A stretch of 64,000 nt of DNA from an uncultured Lachnospiraceae bacterium (GCA_902798585.1 CADBXF010000016.1:62001-126000); one strand, 5' to 3'. Positions 7,802 through 16,428 are shown, counted from the stretch's first letter. Made by a program: numbers and translations. The notes: generated by a model not told the origin, from the letters alone.

Positions 7802-9033
7802 TATACCGCACCTCCGAACTTTTTTCTACGCTCATCCGCGGAAAATATAATGTTTCCTGCAGTCTCCTTCACCGCCTCGAAATCAATCTCCGACAGCGGT
7901 GTTTTCTCCCGAACGAGGGCCGTATAAATGCCCGCCCGGTCCGTCTCTCCGATCAGCATATAGCCGGCAAGCCGGTTGTCCTTAACGAAGAACCGCTTCA
8001 GCACATCGCCTCTCCGGATTTCACTCCGCTCTCCGTCGTAAGCTCCGGCCGACATAATGTGGAGTCCGAAGAAGCCGATGGAGTTCATGGGAATTCCCGT
8101 GGAGAAATCCGCCTCCCCGCCGGCCATGTTGATTCCCGCTGTCCGGCCCTGCATATAGGCGTTCGGGAGAATCGCCAGGACCCGGTTCGCCCCGATGGAA
8201 GCGTCATACCCTTCCGCACAGTCGCCGGCTGCATAGACATCGGAAATCGAAGTCCTCAGCTTCTCATTTACCACGATTCCGCGGTTTACGGTTCCTCCGA
8301 TGTTCTTAATCAATCCGGTATTCGCGCGGACACCCACCGCGAGTACCAGCACATCGAACGAAACCTCCGCGCCGCTCTTCATGGTCGCCCTGTTTCCCTC
8401 GAACTTCAAGACGCTGTCCGCGAGCAGGAAGCGAATTCCGTTCTTCTCGAGGTGCTTCTGAACGATTCCCGCGCATTCCGTATCGAGAATGCTCGAAAGC
8501 ACGCGGTCCGCGAGGTCACAAACGGTGATGCTGCCGACCCGTCCGTGAATACCCTCGGCGCATTTTAAGCCGATCAGACCGGCCCCGACGATAAACACCC
8601 GGGAGTCCTTCGTGATTGCGCTCTCGAGAGCCAATGCGTCGTCAAGTGTCATGAAGCCGAACTTCTTCGGCACGGTCTCGAGCCCTTCCATCGGCGGAAC
8701 GAACGGCGACGAGCCCGCCGCCACGCAAACGGTGTCATACGGCAAATGTTTCCCGTCCGAAAGGACAACCTCCTTCTTCTCCGGGTCAATCTCCTCCGCG
8801 GAGACGCCGTAGAGCACCTCGCATCCGTTCTTCCCGTAGAAGTCCGCGTCGCGATAGCGCATGCGCTCGCGGTCGGTCTTCCCCTCGAGGTAGTAGGAAA
8901 TCAGCGGGCGACTGTAAACCGGATGATTTTCCCTGGAAACAACCGTGATGGAGTCCTCGCTGCTTACGCTGCGGATTCCTTCGATAGCACCGATTGCGGC
9001 AGTGCCGTTGCCGATGATGACATGATGACGCAT
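7801..9033 (-). CDS. FAD/NAD(P)-dependent oxidoreductase of the glutamate synthase operon
   Basis: 410 residues of the class I pyridine-nucleotide-disulfide oxidoreductase fold, nitrite reductase/rubredoxin reductase branch. An N-terminal FAD site (IIGNGTAAIGA), an NAD(P) site (VFIVGAGLIGLKCAE, about residues 145-160) and the second FAD motif VYAAGDCAEG are visible. No CxxC redox-active disulfide is seen. It lies between the ferredoxin-like gene and gltB3, in the place a GltD-type subunit would have. I infer that it moves electrons between NAD(P)H and the iron-sulfur subunits of this GOGAT. Confidence 0.85.
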   Translation of the reverse strand: MRHHVIIGNGTAAIGAIEGIRSVSSEDSITVVSRENHPVYSRPLISYYLEGKTDRERMRYRDADFYGKNGCEVLYGVSAEEIDPEKKEVVLSDGKHLPYDTVCVAAGSSPFVPPMEGLETVPKKFGFMTLDDALALESAITKDSRVFIVGAGLIGLKCAEGIHGRVGSITVCDLADRVLSSILDTECAGIVQKHLEKNGIRFLLADSVLKFEGNRATMKSGAEVSFDVLVLAVGVRANTGLIKNIGGTVNRGIVVNEKLRTSISDVYAAGDCAEGYDASIGANRVLAILPNAYMQGRTAGINMAGGEADFSTGIPMNSIGFFGLHIMSAGAYDGERSEIRRGDVLKRFFVKDNRLAGYMLIGETDRAGIYTALVREKTPLSEIDFEAVKETAGNIIFSADERRKKFGGAV

Positions 9034-9099
9034 GATTCCTCCATATTCCGGGCAGTCCTCGGATGGAGGACTTCCCCTGGGTGGTTTCGTATGATTCTT

Positions 9100-9528
9100 C
9101 TATCGTTCCTCGTATACGATGGCCTTGTTCGGGCAGCCGGCGACGCAGGCCGGCGCTCCGCAGCTGTTGGACAGGCAGAGCTCGCATTTTTGCATGATTC
9201 CGTTCTCCGCCGGCGCAAGGGCGCCGTACGGACAGACAAGGACACAGGTCAGGCAGCCGACGCATTTGTCACGGTTGATCCGGACGACGCCGTCCTCCTT
9301 CCGGATGGCTCCTGCGATGCAGCTCTTTACGCACATCGGGTCCTCACAATGCCTGCAGGACACGGCGAAGGTGATTCGCTCGTCACCCTCCACATGGATG
9401 CGCGGATAGATGTCTTTTCCCTTCAGCGCCGCCGTCATGGATTTGATTCCGGAGTTTGCCCACGCACAGTTGTACTCGCACAAATGGCATCCGAGGCACC
9501 ATTCTTCATTGACATAGACTCGTTTCAT
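9100..9528 (-). CDS. Four-cluster 4Fe-4S ferredoxin-like subunit
   Basis: 142 residues carrying four groups of cysteines: 11/14/17/21, 58/61/66/70, 89/92/95/99 and 115/118/123-132. This is the arrangement of HycB/NrfC-type electron-transfer subunits. It has no signal peptide, so it should be cytoplasmic. Lying between gltB2 and the flavoprotein, it likely wires reducing power between the flavoprotein and the GltB2 FMN subunit. The fourth cysteine group is spaced irregularly, so the exact number of clusters is uncertain. Confidence 0.87.
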   Translation of the reverse strand: MKRVYVNEEWCLGCHLCEYNCAWANSGIKSMTAALKGKDIYPRIHVEGDERITFAVSCRHCEDPMCVKSCIAGAIRKEDGVVRINRDKCVGCLTCVLVCPYGALAPAENGIMQKCELCLSNSCGAPACVAGCPNKAIVYEER

Positions 9529-9536
9529 GCTGCCTC

Positions 9537-11042
9537 CTATTCCCCTGCATGCGAAATTCCGAGAATCTGCAGTTCCTTCTCCGTCAGGCCGACGCCGCGA
9601 AGCATCAGGCGGTTGCCGCGCAATGCCTCAATGGAGTTGATGCCCATGCCGCCGAGAATCTCCATAATCTCGTGGCGCCATGCGTTCATAAGGTTGATGA
9701 GACGCTGACTGCCGATGTCGGGATTTAAGCGCTTCACAAGGTCGGGCCGCTGCGTCGCAATGCCCCAGTTGCATTTTCCGCTCTGGCATGTGCGGCACAG
9801 ATGGCACCCGAGGGCCAGAACCGCCGCAGTTGCGATGTAGCAGGCATCCGCGCCCAGCGCAACGGCCTTCACCACATCGGCCGCGCTTCGGATGGAACCG
9901 CCCACGACAAGGGATACATTGCCGCGGATTCCTTCGTCGCGGAGTCTCTGGTCGACCGCCGCAAGGGCCAGCTCAATCGGGATTCCGACATTGTCCCGGA
10001 TTCTCGTGGGCGCCGCACCGGTACCGCCCCGGAAACCGTCAATCGCTATGATGTCCGCGCCGCTTCGCGCAATGCCGCTGGCGATCGCCGCAATGTTGTG
10101 AACCGCCGCCACCTTCACGATGACAGGCTTCTTGTAATCGGTTGCTTCCTTCAGGGAAAATACCAGCTGACGCAGATCCTCGATGGAGTAAATGTCGTGG
10201 TGCGGCGCCGGGGAGATGGCGTCCGACCCTTCCGGAATCATTCGTGTTCTCGACACATCGCCCACAATCTTTGCGCCCGGCAAATGGCCGCCGATGCCGG
10301 GCTTTGCGCCCTGACCCATTTTGATTTCCACGGCTGCACCGGCCTCAAGGTAGGCCTCATGCACGCCGAAGCGTCCGCTTGCCACCTGCACGATGGTGTG
10401 CGGACCGTACTGATAGAAATCCTCATGGAGTCCGCCCTCGCCGGTGTTGTAGAGGATACCGAGCTCCGTGGCAGCTCTCGCGAGGGAAGCGTGAGCATTG
10501 TAGCTGATGGAGCCGTAGCTCATGGCGGAGAACATTACGGGCATCGAAAGCTCAATCTGCGGCTCCAGCTTACAGGTAAGCTTTCCGTCCGAATCCCGAC
10601 CGACGCGCTGGGGCTTCTTTCCCAGGAACACCTTCGTCTCCATGGGCTCGCGCAGCGGGTCGATGGGCGGGTTGGTAACCTGGGAGGCGTTGATCAGAAT
10701 CTTGTCCCAATATACCGGCAGCGGCTTCGGGTTGCCCATGGAACTTAAGAGAACGCCGCCGCTGTTAGCCTGCTTGTAAATCTCCTTGATGGTTTCGTCC
10801 TGCCAGTTGGCATTTTCCCGAAGACGGCAGTCGCTCTTGACAATCTTCAATGCTCTGGTCGGGCAAAGCGAAACACAGCGCTGGCAATTGACGCATTTGC
10901 TCTCGTCGCTCAGCATCACCTTGTGGTCCGCATCGTATGTATGCACTTCGTTCGCGCACTGTCGCTCACATACGCGGCAGGCGATACAGCGGTTCTCGTT
11001 CCGAACCACTTCGAATTCCGGATAGATGAAATCGATTCCCAT
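9537..11042 (-). CDS. gltB: Glutamate synthase FMN subunit (GltB2) with N-terminal ferredoxin domain
   Basis: 501 residues. The N-terminus holds two 4Fe-4S motifs (CIACRVCERQC and CVNCQRCVSLCP). The remainder is the FMN-binding TIM barrel where 2-oxoglutarate plus ammonia become glutamate. Signatures include GQGAKPGIGGHLPG, IDGFRGGTGAAPT and VGGSIRSAADVVKA, plus the CRTCQSGKCNWG cysteines of the GltB cluster. It has neither the glutaminase nor the GXGXG domain; those are the flanking separate genes. It begins 4 bp after the gltB1 stop, so the two are surely co-transcribed. Confidence 0.95.
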   Translation of the reverse strand: MGIDFIYPEFEVVRNENRCIACRVCERQCANEVHTYDADHKVMLSDESKCVNCQRCVSLCPTRALKIVKSDCRLRENANWQDETIKEIYKQANSGGVLLSSMGNPKPLPVYWDKILINASQVTNPPIDPLREPMETKVFLGKKPQRVGRDSDGKLTCKLEPQIELSMPVMFSAMSYGSISYNAHASLARAATELGILYNTGEGGLHEDFYQYGPHTIVQVASGRFGVHEAYLEAGAAVEIKMGQGAKPGIGGHLPGAKIVGDVSRTRMIPEGSDAISPAPHHDIYSIEDLRQLVFSLKEATDYKKPVIVKVAAVHNIAAIASGIARSGADIIAIDGFRGGTGAAPTRIRDNVGIPIELALAAVDQRLRDEGIRGNVSLVVGGSIRSAADVVKAVALGADACYIATAAVLALGCHLCRTCQSGKCNWGIATQRPDLVKRLNPDIGSQRLINLMNAWRHEIMEILGGMGINSIEALRGNRLMLRGVGLTEKELQILGISHAGE

Positions 11043-11045
11043 ACC

Positions 11046-12146
11046 TTAGTACGCCCCTTCCCTGACTTTAACGATAACCGGCTCGCCGCCCGACGGCGCC
11101 CAGATGTTCGTAACCTCCGGCTCCATCACGCGGATGGCCGCTTCCTCACTTGCGATAAATACTTTGTCATCCTTTTCGCCGACCACCATGGAGCGCAGCT
11201 TCAGGCGGTCGTTTAACGCCATCAGCCCGCCGTCGAAGCCGAGCACGATGGAGAACGGGCCGGTGATTAGGAGGCTCGGGAACACGGTCCGCAGGTACTG
11301 CAGCTTCTGCTTTTCGTACGCATCCTGCTTTCCCTCGATGGTGCTCCAGAACGGCGCCGCAATGACATTGGCGGCCTCCGTAAGCGTCAGCCCCTGCACT
11401 CGCAGGAGATAGTCAAGAATATAGGTGATAACCTCGGTATCGGTCTGGAGGTTGCATTTGTAGCCGAACATCTCGATGAACCGGCGGTTCGCGTCGTAGG
11501 AGGAAATTTCGCCGTTGTGCACAACCGAATAATCGAGAAGCGTGAACGGATGCGCGCCGCCCCACCAGCCGGGGGTGTTGGTCGGATACCGGCCGTGCGC
11601 GGTCCAGCTGTACCCCTCGTACTCATCGAGGCAGTAGAAGCGCCCCACATCCTCGGGGAAACCGACGGCCTTGAAGGTTCCCATGTTCTTGCCGCTGGAG
11701 AAGACATATGCACCCTTCATTTCGGTGTTGATCTTCATGACCGTGCGTGCGACAAATTCCTTCTCGTCGAGCTGCAGGTCGGCAAGCACGGAGCGAAGCG
11801 GTGTCACAAAATACCGCCAGATAATCGGCTCGTCCGTAATCTCGGGAATCTTTCTCGTGGGAATCAGTTCGCCCTTGACCACCTCAAAGCTCTCCTTTAA
11901 GAATGCCTCGCACTCCTTCCGGGTATCGCGGCAGTCGAAGAACAGATGCAGCGCGTAGTAGTCCTTGTACTCGGGGTAAATGCCGTATCCGGCAAATCCG
12001 CCGCCGAGTCCGTTACTGCGGTCGTGCATCGGCTTCATCGATTCCATGATGGCCTCGCCGGTCATCTTCTTTCCTTCCCTTGAAATCACGGCGGCTATCG
12101 CACATCCGGACGGAATCCGGATTTCACCCTCTCGCATCCCAGCCAT
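11046..12146 (-). CDS. Glutamate synthase glutaminase subunit (GltB1, class II amidotransferase)
   Basis: 366 residues of Ntn-type glutamine amidotransferase: RYPTNTPGWWGGAHPF, SVVHNGEISSYDANRRF and QTDTEVITY are the conserved substrate-channel motifs. The expected nucleophile is Cys15 in PSGCAIAAV, where many relatives have CGI near the N-terminus, so N-terminal processing or internal use of this Cys is implied. The start at 12146 follows GGAGG by 7 nt. The frame stays open for about 70 more codons upstream, but those fall in the repeat-rich leader and look non-coding. It is the first gene of the GOGAT-GS-ANTAR operon. Confidence 0.92.
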   Translation of the reverse strand: MAGMREGEIRIPSGCAIAAVISREGKKMTGEAIMESMKPMHDRSNGLGGGFAGYGIYPEYKDYYALHLFFDCRDTRKECEAFLKESFEVVKGELIPTRKIPEITDEPIIWRYFVTPLRSVLADLQLDEKEFVARTVMKINTEMKGAYVFSSGKNMGTFKAVGFPEDVGRFYCLDEYEGYSWTAHGRYPTNTPGWWGGAHPFTLLDYSVVHNGEISSYDANRRFIEMFGYKCNLQTDTEVITYILDYLLRVQGLTLTEAANVIAAPFWSTIEGKQDAYEKQKLQYLRTVFPSLLITGPFSIVLGFDGGLMALNDRLKLRSMVVGEKDDKVFIASEEAAIRVMEPEVTNIWAPSGGEPVIVKVREGAY

Positions 12147-12195
12147 GGTTGGTTCCTCCTTGAAATAATCGCCCTCGCGAGCAAGCTCGCTCGGT

Positions 12196-12234
12196 GTACG
12201 TGCGCTCGGCAATCCCATCGCAGACTTCGTCTGC
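12196..12234. repeat. 39-bp direct repeat, copy A
   Basis: Matches 12281-12319 at 38 of 39 positions (one G/A difference). It contains the small palindrome GCAGACTTCGTCTGC. Only two copies were noticed in the window. Confidence 0.85.
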
Positions 12235-12280
12235 CGATTGCCCTCACCTTCGCAGAACTCGCTTCGCTCGTTCTGCTCAT

Positions 12281-12319
12281 GTACATGCGCTCGGCAATCC
12301 CATCGCAGACTTCGTCTGC
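12281..12319. repeat. 39-bp direct repeat, copy B
   Basis: Partner of 12196-12234, 85 bp apart start to start. Between the copies lies another short hairpin segment. The near identity suggests recent duplication. Confidence 0.85.
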
Positions 12320-12422
12320 TCCCGGTCTCGTTCCGCCGCTTCATCGAAAGCTTCGCTTTCATGAAGGCGTCCTCACGATTCCGCCCGCCGCCCGCGGGTG
12401 GGACTGCTCTCGCTTACCACGC

Positions 12423-12487
12423 AAAAAAATGAGCAAAGGCGCCACTTCCGTGTCGTCACTGACACAGAAATGAACGCCTTTGCTCAT
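12423..12487 (-). terminator. Long leader hairpin plus U-tract before gltB1 (attenuator candidate)
   Basis: On the transcribed strand an ATGAGCAAAGGCG arm pairs with CGCCTTTGCTCAT. An inner imperfect stem ends in GTGTC-AGTGAC-GACAC, followed by seven T residues. It begins almost at the predicted transcription start. The apical loop is a hexaloop with A at position 1 and G at position 4, as in RNA targets of ANTAR proteins. I call it an intrinsic terminator placed so that the operon is off unless antiterminated; the ANTAR link is inferred. Confidence 0.7.
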
Positions 12488-12495
12488 TTGTCCGC

Positions 12496-12524
12496 ATTTT
12501 AATGCCTCATCAAGGATTTGTCAA
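12496..12524 (-). promoter_or_regulatory. Promoter of the gltB1 operon
   Basis: TTGACA (12524-12519), 17-nt spacer, TAAAAT (12501-12496), a near-consensus sigma-A promoter. The predicted start lies at the base of the attenuator hairpin. Confidence 0.8.
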
Positions 12525-12582
12525 GCAGTTTTTTTCGGTTTTTTTGAATGTGTTTCGAACGGAAATGCTCTCTCTTTCTATC

Positions 12583-14061
12583 TTATAAAGCGCCGTTTCC
12601 TTTGTTCGACTCATCGCCGCCGAAGGGGAACATTTCGTCGAAGAAAGGGAATCCGTTGCCGAAAGGCGTCTCCCCGGACTGTCCCGACTGTCCGGATTGT
12701 CCGGACCGGCCGTCCTTTCCGCTCTGTCCCCGGTTGTCCTGATTCTCCCGGCTCTTCCCGCTGTCCTCTGCGGTCTTCTGTCCGTCCGGAAGCGCAGACT
12801 TTCTGCGAACCGCAAGCGTCACTTTGATCTCCAGCGTCTCGCCCTTGCGGTATACCGTGAGCGTCACCACATCTCCCTCCGAGCCTGCGCCGATCAGGCT
12901 GACAAGCTCCTCGGTGCCGGTGATTTCCTCGCCGTTTACCTTGGTGATGATATCGTCTGCCTTAAGGCCTGCCTTTTCCGCCGGGCTGCCTTCCTCGACC
13001 TCGGCTACCGCAGCACCGGAGAGACCGAACGCCTGATACTGACTGTCAAGATTGTAAACTGAGACCCCGATGTAGGTCTTCTCGATATAGCCGTTCTCGA
13101 TGATGCTTTTGATGATGCCGATGACACTGTTCATCGGGATGGCAAATCCCACATTGTCGATGGAAGCCGTTCCCGAGGAACCGCTGCTGGAATACTTGGC
13201 GTTGGTGATGCCGATAACCTCACCGTATGTGTTGAACAGCGCGCCGCCGGAGTTTCCGGAGTTGATGGCGCAGTCGGTCTGAATCAGAGTCATTGCGTTG
13301 TTGTTGATGGTAACCTTGCGGTTCAATGCACTGATATCTCCGTGGGTGAGGGAAAATGTCAGTTCTCCGAGGGGGTTGCCGATGGCTACAACGCTGTCGC
13401 CGACTCTGAGGGTGTCGGAGTCGCCGACCACAACCGTCTGCAGATTTTTTGCGTCCACCTTCAAAACAGCGATGTCGTTGCTCTCGTCATAGCCGACGAG
13501 CGCAGCGTCGTACACCGTGTCGTCATAGGTTGTCACCTTGATCTTGTCTGCGTTTTCCACAACATGGTAATTGGTCACGATGTAGCCGTCGGCGGTGAGA
13601 ATAAAACCGGATCCGGAAGCTGCTGCCGTGGTTCGGTATCCGAAGTAGTTCGTGGTCACCGAGGTTGTGGCGATACCTACCGTTGCGTTCACATTGGCCG
13701 CGTAGATATCCGCCGCCGACAGCTCTTTATCTTTGGAGACCGCCGTCGTTTCCACCTTCGCGTTGTTTCTGGTGCCCACAAGAATTTCCGACACCGTCTC
13801 CGCATCGGCTTCGGCAACTGTTGCCGTAGCTTTTCCGGTCCATCTGCCGAACGCCGCCGTACTGCCGGCGCCGATCAGGCCTCCTAAGAGGGAACAGCCG
13901 AGGGCCACCGCCAAAATACCGGCAAATCTCTTCTTTCGCGGTTTCGCCGTCTCCTGCACCGCCGTTGTCGCAGAACCGATGTTCTGCGGATATCCCACCC
14001 AAGCTGCATTCTCATTTGCGGTATTCGTTGTGTTCATTGTATCGTCCGTATTGTCATACAT
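12583..14061 (-). CDS. HtrA/DegP-like membrane serine protease
   Basis: 492 residues from the ATG at 14061. A cytoplasmic N-terminus (~1-44) precedes a single membrane helix (~45-71), then an exported trypsin-like protease with His166 (TNYHVV), Asp196 (NDIAVLKVD) and Ser271 (GNSGGAL). A PDZ domain follows at about 330-420. The C-terminal ~60 residues are a low-complexity Gly/Ser/Gln-rich tail ending in a Phe/Gly-rich stretch. It degrades or refolds damaged extracytoplasmic proteins. It lies downstream of a two-component operon with a terminator between; control by that system, as CssRS controls htrA in Bacillus, is inferred. Confidence 0.93.
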   Translation of the reverse strand: MYDNTDDTMNTTNTANENAAWVGYPQNIGSATTAVQETAKPRKKRFAGILAVALGCSLLGGLIGAGSTAAFGRWTGKATATVAEADAETVSEILVGTRNNAKVETTAVSKDKELSAADIYAANVNATVGIATTSVTTNYFGYRTTAAASGSGFILTADGYIVTNYHVVENADKIKVTTYDDTVYDAALVGYDESNDIAVLKVDAKNLQTVVVGDSDTLRVGDSVVAIGNPLGELTFSLTHGDISALNRKVTINNNAMTLIQTDCAINSGNSGGALFNTYGEVIGITNAKYSSSGSSGTASIDNVGFAIPMNSVIGIIKSIIENGYIEKTYIGVSVYNLDSQYQAFGLSGAAVAEVEEGSPAEKAGLKADDIITKVNGEEITGTEELVSLIGAGSEGDVVTLTVYRKGETLEIKVTLAVRRKSALPDGQKTAEDSGKSRENQDNRGQSGKDGRSGQSGQSGQSGETPFGNGFPFFDEMFPFGGDESNKGNGAL

Positions 14062-14143
14062 GGTAAGCACTCTCCTTTGCTTTGTTGTTGACCGCATTGT
14101 AACAGCGCTTTCTTAAATGAGCTTTAAAGAAAACCGTTTTTTC

Positions 14144-14178
14144 AAAAAAGATGCAGCATGCCGAAGGGCAGCTGCATC
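14144..14178 (-). terminator. Terminator after the histidine kinase gene
   Basis: GATGCAGC and GCTGCATC arms with an inner TGCC/GGCA stem, then six T residues on the minus strand. It separates the two-component operon from htrA. Confidence 0.8.
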
Positions 14179-14233
14179 CGCTTTATTTCCGTCAGTTTTA
14201 ATCATGCGCAGTTCTGAAAACCGCAGTTTCCCG

Positions 14234-15460
14234 TCATCCCGGAAAACTTGCCGTCACGACGAAGGACTCTCCGTCCGGGGACGATGCCCCGATTTTTCCG
14301 CCGTGCTCGTTCACAATGGCCTGAGCCATGGACAGACCGATGCCGTGGCCGCCCGTCTCGGAATTGCGGGACGCGTCCGTCCGGTAGAAGCGGTCGAACA
14401 CATGGCGGAGATTTTCCGCGGTGACGGGCGTGCTGCTCCGGTTTCCGACCCAGAGAAGAATCCGGCGCCCCTGCTTCTTCAGGTTCAGCTCGATTGGACT
14501 CCCTTTCGGCGAATACTTTACGGCATTGTCTAAGAGAATCGACACAAGACGCGCGATGGCCTTGTCATTTCCGCGCAGAGACAGAAGCGGCTCAATTCGG
14601 CATGTAAGCTCCTTCTCCTGTGAGGCAGCAAGCGTGGCAAAGGGCGCGGCCGTCTCCGCCACAACCTCCGAAAGCGGAAAATTCACCATTGGAAGCTTCC
14701 CGCCCGCTTCCTCCATGCGGGAGAGATACACCAGGTCGTCCGTGAGATCCCGAAGCCGTCCGATCTGCTGCCGGATGTCCGAGAGGGATGTATTTTCCCC
14801 GATGTCCATCTCCAGAACATCCACATTGGCATTGATAATCGTAAGCGGCGTCTTGATCTCGTGACCGGCGTCCGTGATGAACCTTTTTTGCCGCTCGTAG
14901 CTCTCCGCCACCGGACGCACAAACCGGCCGGCCAGAATGCAAATGATAACCGCGGTCAAAACATACCCGATCAGGGAAATCAAAATGCTCTGGAAGACAA
15001 AGTCGCGGAACAGCGAAAGCTTTCTTCCGCAGTCCAGAAAGGTGATTCGCGTATACTGTCCATCCGGGACCATCATATAGCGGAAATCCTCGATAAATCC
15101 GACCTCTCCGTCTTCGCCAAGGGCTGCCCGGATATACTTTTCCGCGGTCTCCCGATCGACCATATAGATCTTCGACATGTCGGCATACACCACTTCCCCG
15201 TCCGTCGAAAGAAGCGCAGAGAAGAAGCGGCTCTCATACATAATCTCCAGAGACATGCCGGAAGGCAACCACCGCGGCCGCCCCTCAGTGACCACCGGGA
15301 AGGTGCCTCCGTTCTCCGAGAGAATGGCGAGAGTGGTGTCCGCTTCCGTCACAACCGACCGATAGTTTAAAATGTTCATCCCCGCAACAATCACGGCGAG
15401 AAGGACAAAAAGCGAGGTCAGCGCCAATATGATAAACTTTCTCCGAAGTTTCTGAATCAT
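14234..15460 (-). CDS. Sensor histidine kinase (HisKA type)
   Basis: 408 residues with two membrane helices (~9-30 and ~155-180) bracketing an extracytoplasmic sensor of about 120 residues. The phospho-acceptor His200 (DAGHEIKTPLT) is followed by the HATPase domain, with LLDNAVKYSP (N box) and GGHGIGLSMAQAI (G box). Its gene overlaps the response regulator gene by 4 bp, so the two form one operon. The stimulus is unknown; the adjacent htrA suggests cell-envelope stress. Confidence 0.93.
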   Translation of the reverse strand: MIQKLRRKFIILALTSLFVLLAVIVAGMNILNYRSVVTEADTTLAILSENGGTFPVVTEGRPRWLPSGMSLEIMYESRFFSALLSTDGEVVYADMSKIYMVDRETAEKYIRAALGEDGEVGFIEDFRYMMVPDGQYTRITFLDCGRKLSLFRDFVFQSILISLIGYVLTAVIICILAGRFVRPVAESYERQKRFITDAGHEIKTPLTIINANVDVLEMDIGENTSLSDIRQQIGRLRDLTDDLVYLSRMEEAGGKLPMVNFPLSEVVAETAAPFATLAASQEKELTCRIEPLLSLRGNDKAIARLVSILLDNAVKYSPKGSPIELNLKKQGRRILLWVGNRSSTPVTAENLRHVFDRFYRTDASRNSETGGHGIGLSMAQAIVNEHGGKIGASSPDGESFVVTASFPG

Positions 15461-16128
15461 TTCTTTTCCTCCAGGGAATATCCTGCATTTCTCGATGCCT
15501 TGATGGCGATGTCCGCGGAAAGCGCGTCCAGCTTCTTTCGAAGGTAGGAGATGTAAACCCAGACCACATTGATCTCCACATCGGTGTCAAAGCCCCAGAT
15601 TCTCTCCAGAAAACGCTCCGTCGGAATGACATTGTGCGGATTGGACAGAAGCATCTCCATCATCTGAAACTCCTTGTTGGCGAGCCGGAAGCTGCCGGAG
15701 GGCGAGGAGAGCTCATAGGTTGCGCGGTCAAGCGTGACATTGCCCATGCGAATCCTGTTGTCCGCTGCCGTCCGGCTTCTCGTGACGGCGCGGATGCGGG
15801 CAAGGAGCTCTTTGGTATCGAAGGGCTTCGCGAGATAATCGTTGGCGCCGGAATCCAGCCCCAGGACCTTGTCCTCCACCTCGGACTTTGCCGTGAGCAT
15901 CAAAACCGGGAGGCTGCTGCCCGACTCTCGAAGCTTGCGAAGCACGGTGATGCCGTCCATCTTCGGCATCATGATATCCAAAACGGCCGCATCGTAGTTT
16001 CCACTCTGCAGATAGGCAAGGGCGTCCTCCCCGTCGTACACCGGATCCACCGAGTAATTGTTCTTCTCAAAGATTGTGACCAAAACGCGCGACAGCGCCT
16101 TCTCGTCCTCCGCAAGCAGAATCCGCAT
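15457..16128 (-). CDS. OmpR-type response regulator
   Basis: 223 residues: receiver (~1-120) with acidic Glu7/Asp8, phospho-acceptor Asp51 (VLDIMMPKMDG) and the late Lys in LAKPFD. A winged-helix DNA-binding domain follows (~127-219, ending in WVYISYLRKKLD). It overlaps the kinase gene, which is its evident partner. Which genes it controls is not shown; the downstream htrA is the obvious candidate. Confidence 0.94.
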   Translation of the reverse strand: MRILLAEDEKALSRVLVTIFEKNNYSVDPVYDGEDALAYLQSGNYDAAVLDIMMPKMDGITVLRKLRESGSSLPVLMLTAKSEVEDKVLGLDSGANDYLAKPFDTKELLARIRAVTRSRTAADNRIRMGNVTLDRATYELSSPSGSFRLANKEFQMMEMLLSNPHNVIPTERFLERIWGFDTDVEINVVWVYISYLRKKLDALSADIAIKASRNAGYSLEEKK

Positions 16129-16338
16129 AAAACCCTCCGTAAAGCCGTAATCGGCCGTGATTATCCGAAGAAACGGTCTGAAAAACCATCCCCGGCTCCC
16201 CGATTGTACCGCGGAAAGATTAAATCAACTTAAAACGACAGCCTTCCCCGGTACCCTCTTATAAAATATCATAGAAAGCACATCCTTGCAATTGCAACGC
16301 TCTGCAAAAAGGCCTGCGAATTTTTTCAAAAAAAGGGC
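16129..16338. other. Intergenic region between the two-component operon and glnN
   Basis: Divergent promoter region, AT-rich near 16258-16340. A TACAAT (minus strand, about 16203-16208) could be the -10 for the response regulator gene, but no matching -35 stands out. Nothing else convincing. Confidence 0.4.
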
Positions 16339-16367
16339 TTGACAATCGAAAAATACGGGTGTATAAA
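16339..16367 (+). promoter_or_regulatory. glnN promoter
   Basis: TTGACA (16339-16344), 17-nt spacer, TATAAA (16362-16367). The predicted transcription start is near 16374, immediately before the first leader hairpin. Confidence 0.8.
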
Positions 16368-16387
16368 TAGGCTCATGAAAGGCAACG

Positions 16388-16428
16388 GCGTCTTTGAGTA
16401 TTCACTCAGAGGCGCTTTCTCTTTTTTC
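16388..16428 (+). terminator. glnN leader hairpin 1 with T-rich tail
   Basis: GCGTCTTTGAGT pairs with ACTCAGAGGCGC around ATTC (G-U pairs included), followed by a TTTCTCTTTTTT tract. It has the form of an intrinsic terminator directly after the promoter, so an attenuator is likely. Confidence 0.6.

Larger units (their letters stand above)
12147..12428 (-). other. Repeat-rich gltB1 leader
   Basis: About 280 bases between the attenuator hairpin and gltB1 with no convincing gene. On the transcribed strand it is a run of short perfect hairpins capped by GAA, for example GCAGAC-GAA-GTCTGC (twice) and GAAAGC-GAA-GCTTTC, plus GCGAGC-TT-GCTCGC. A 39-bp segment is duplicated within it. It may be an inserted intergenic repeat or a structured 5' UTR. 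Confidence 0.6.

Noticed and set aside
12196-12319. Possible CRISPR-like repeats
   Set aside because: Only two copies with unequal internal structure, no cas genes and no spacer pattern.
12147-12362. N-terminal extension of GltB1 upstream of 12146
   Set aside because: The extra ~70 codons translate the hairpin repeats (Arg-rich, low-complexity), and a good GGAGG site sits before 12146.
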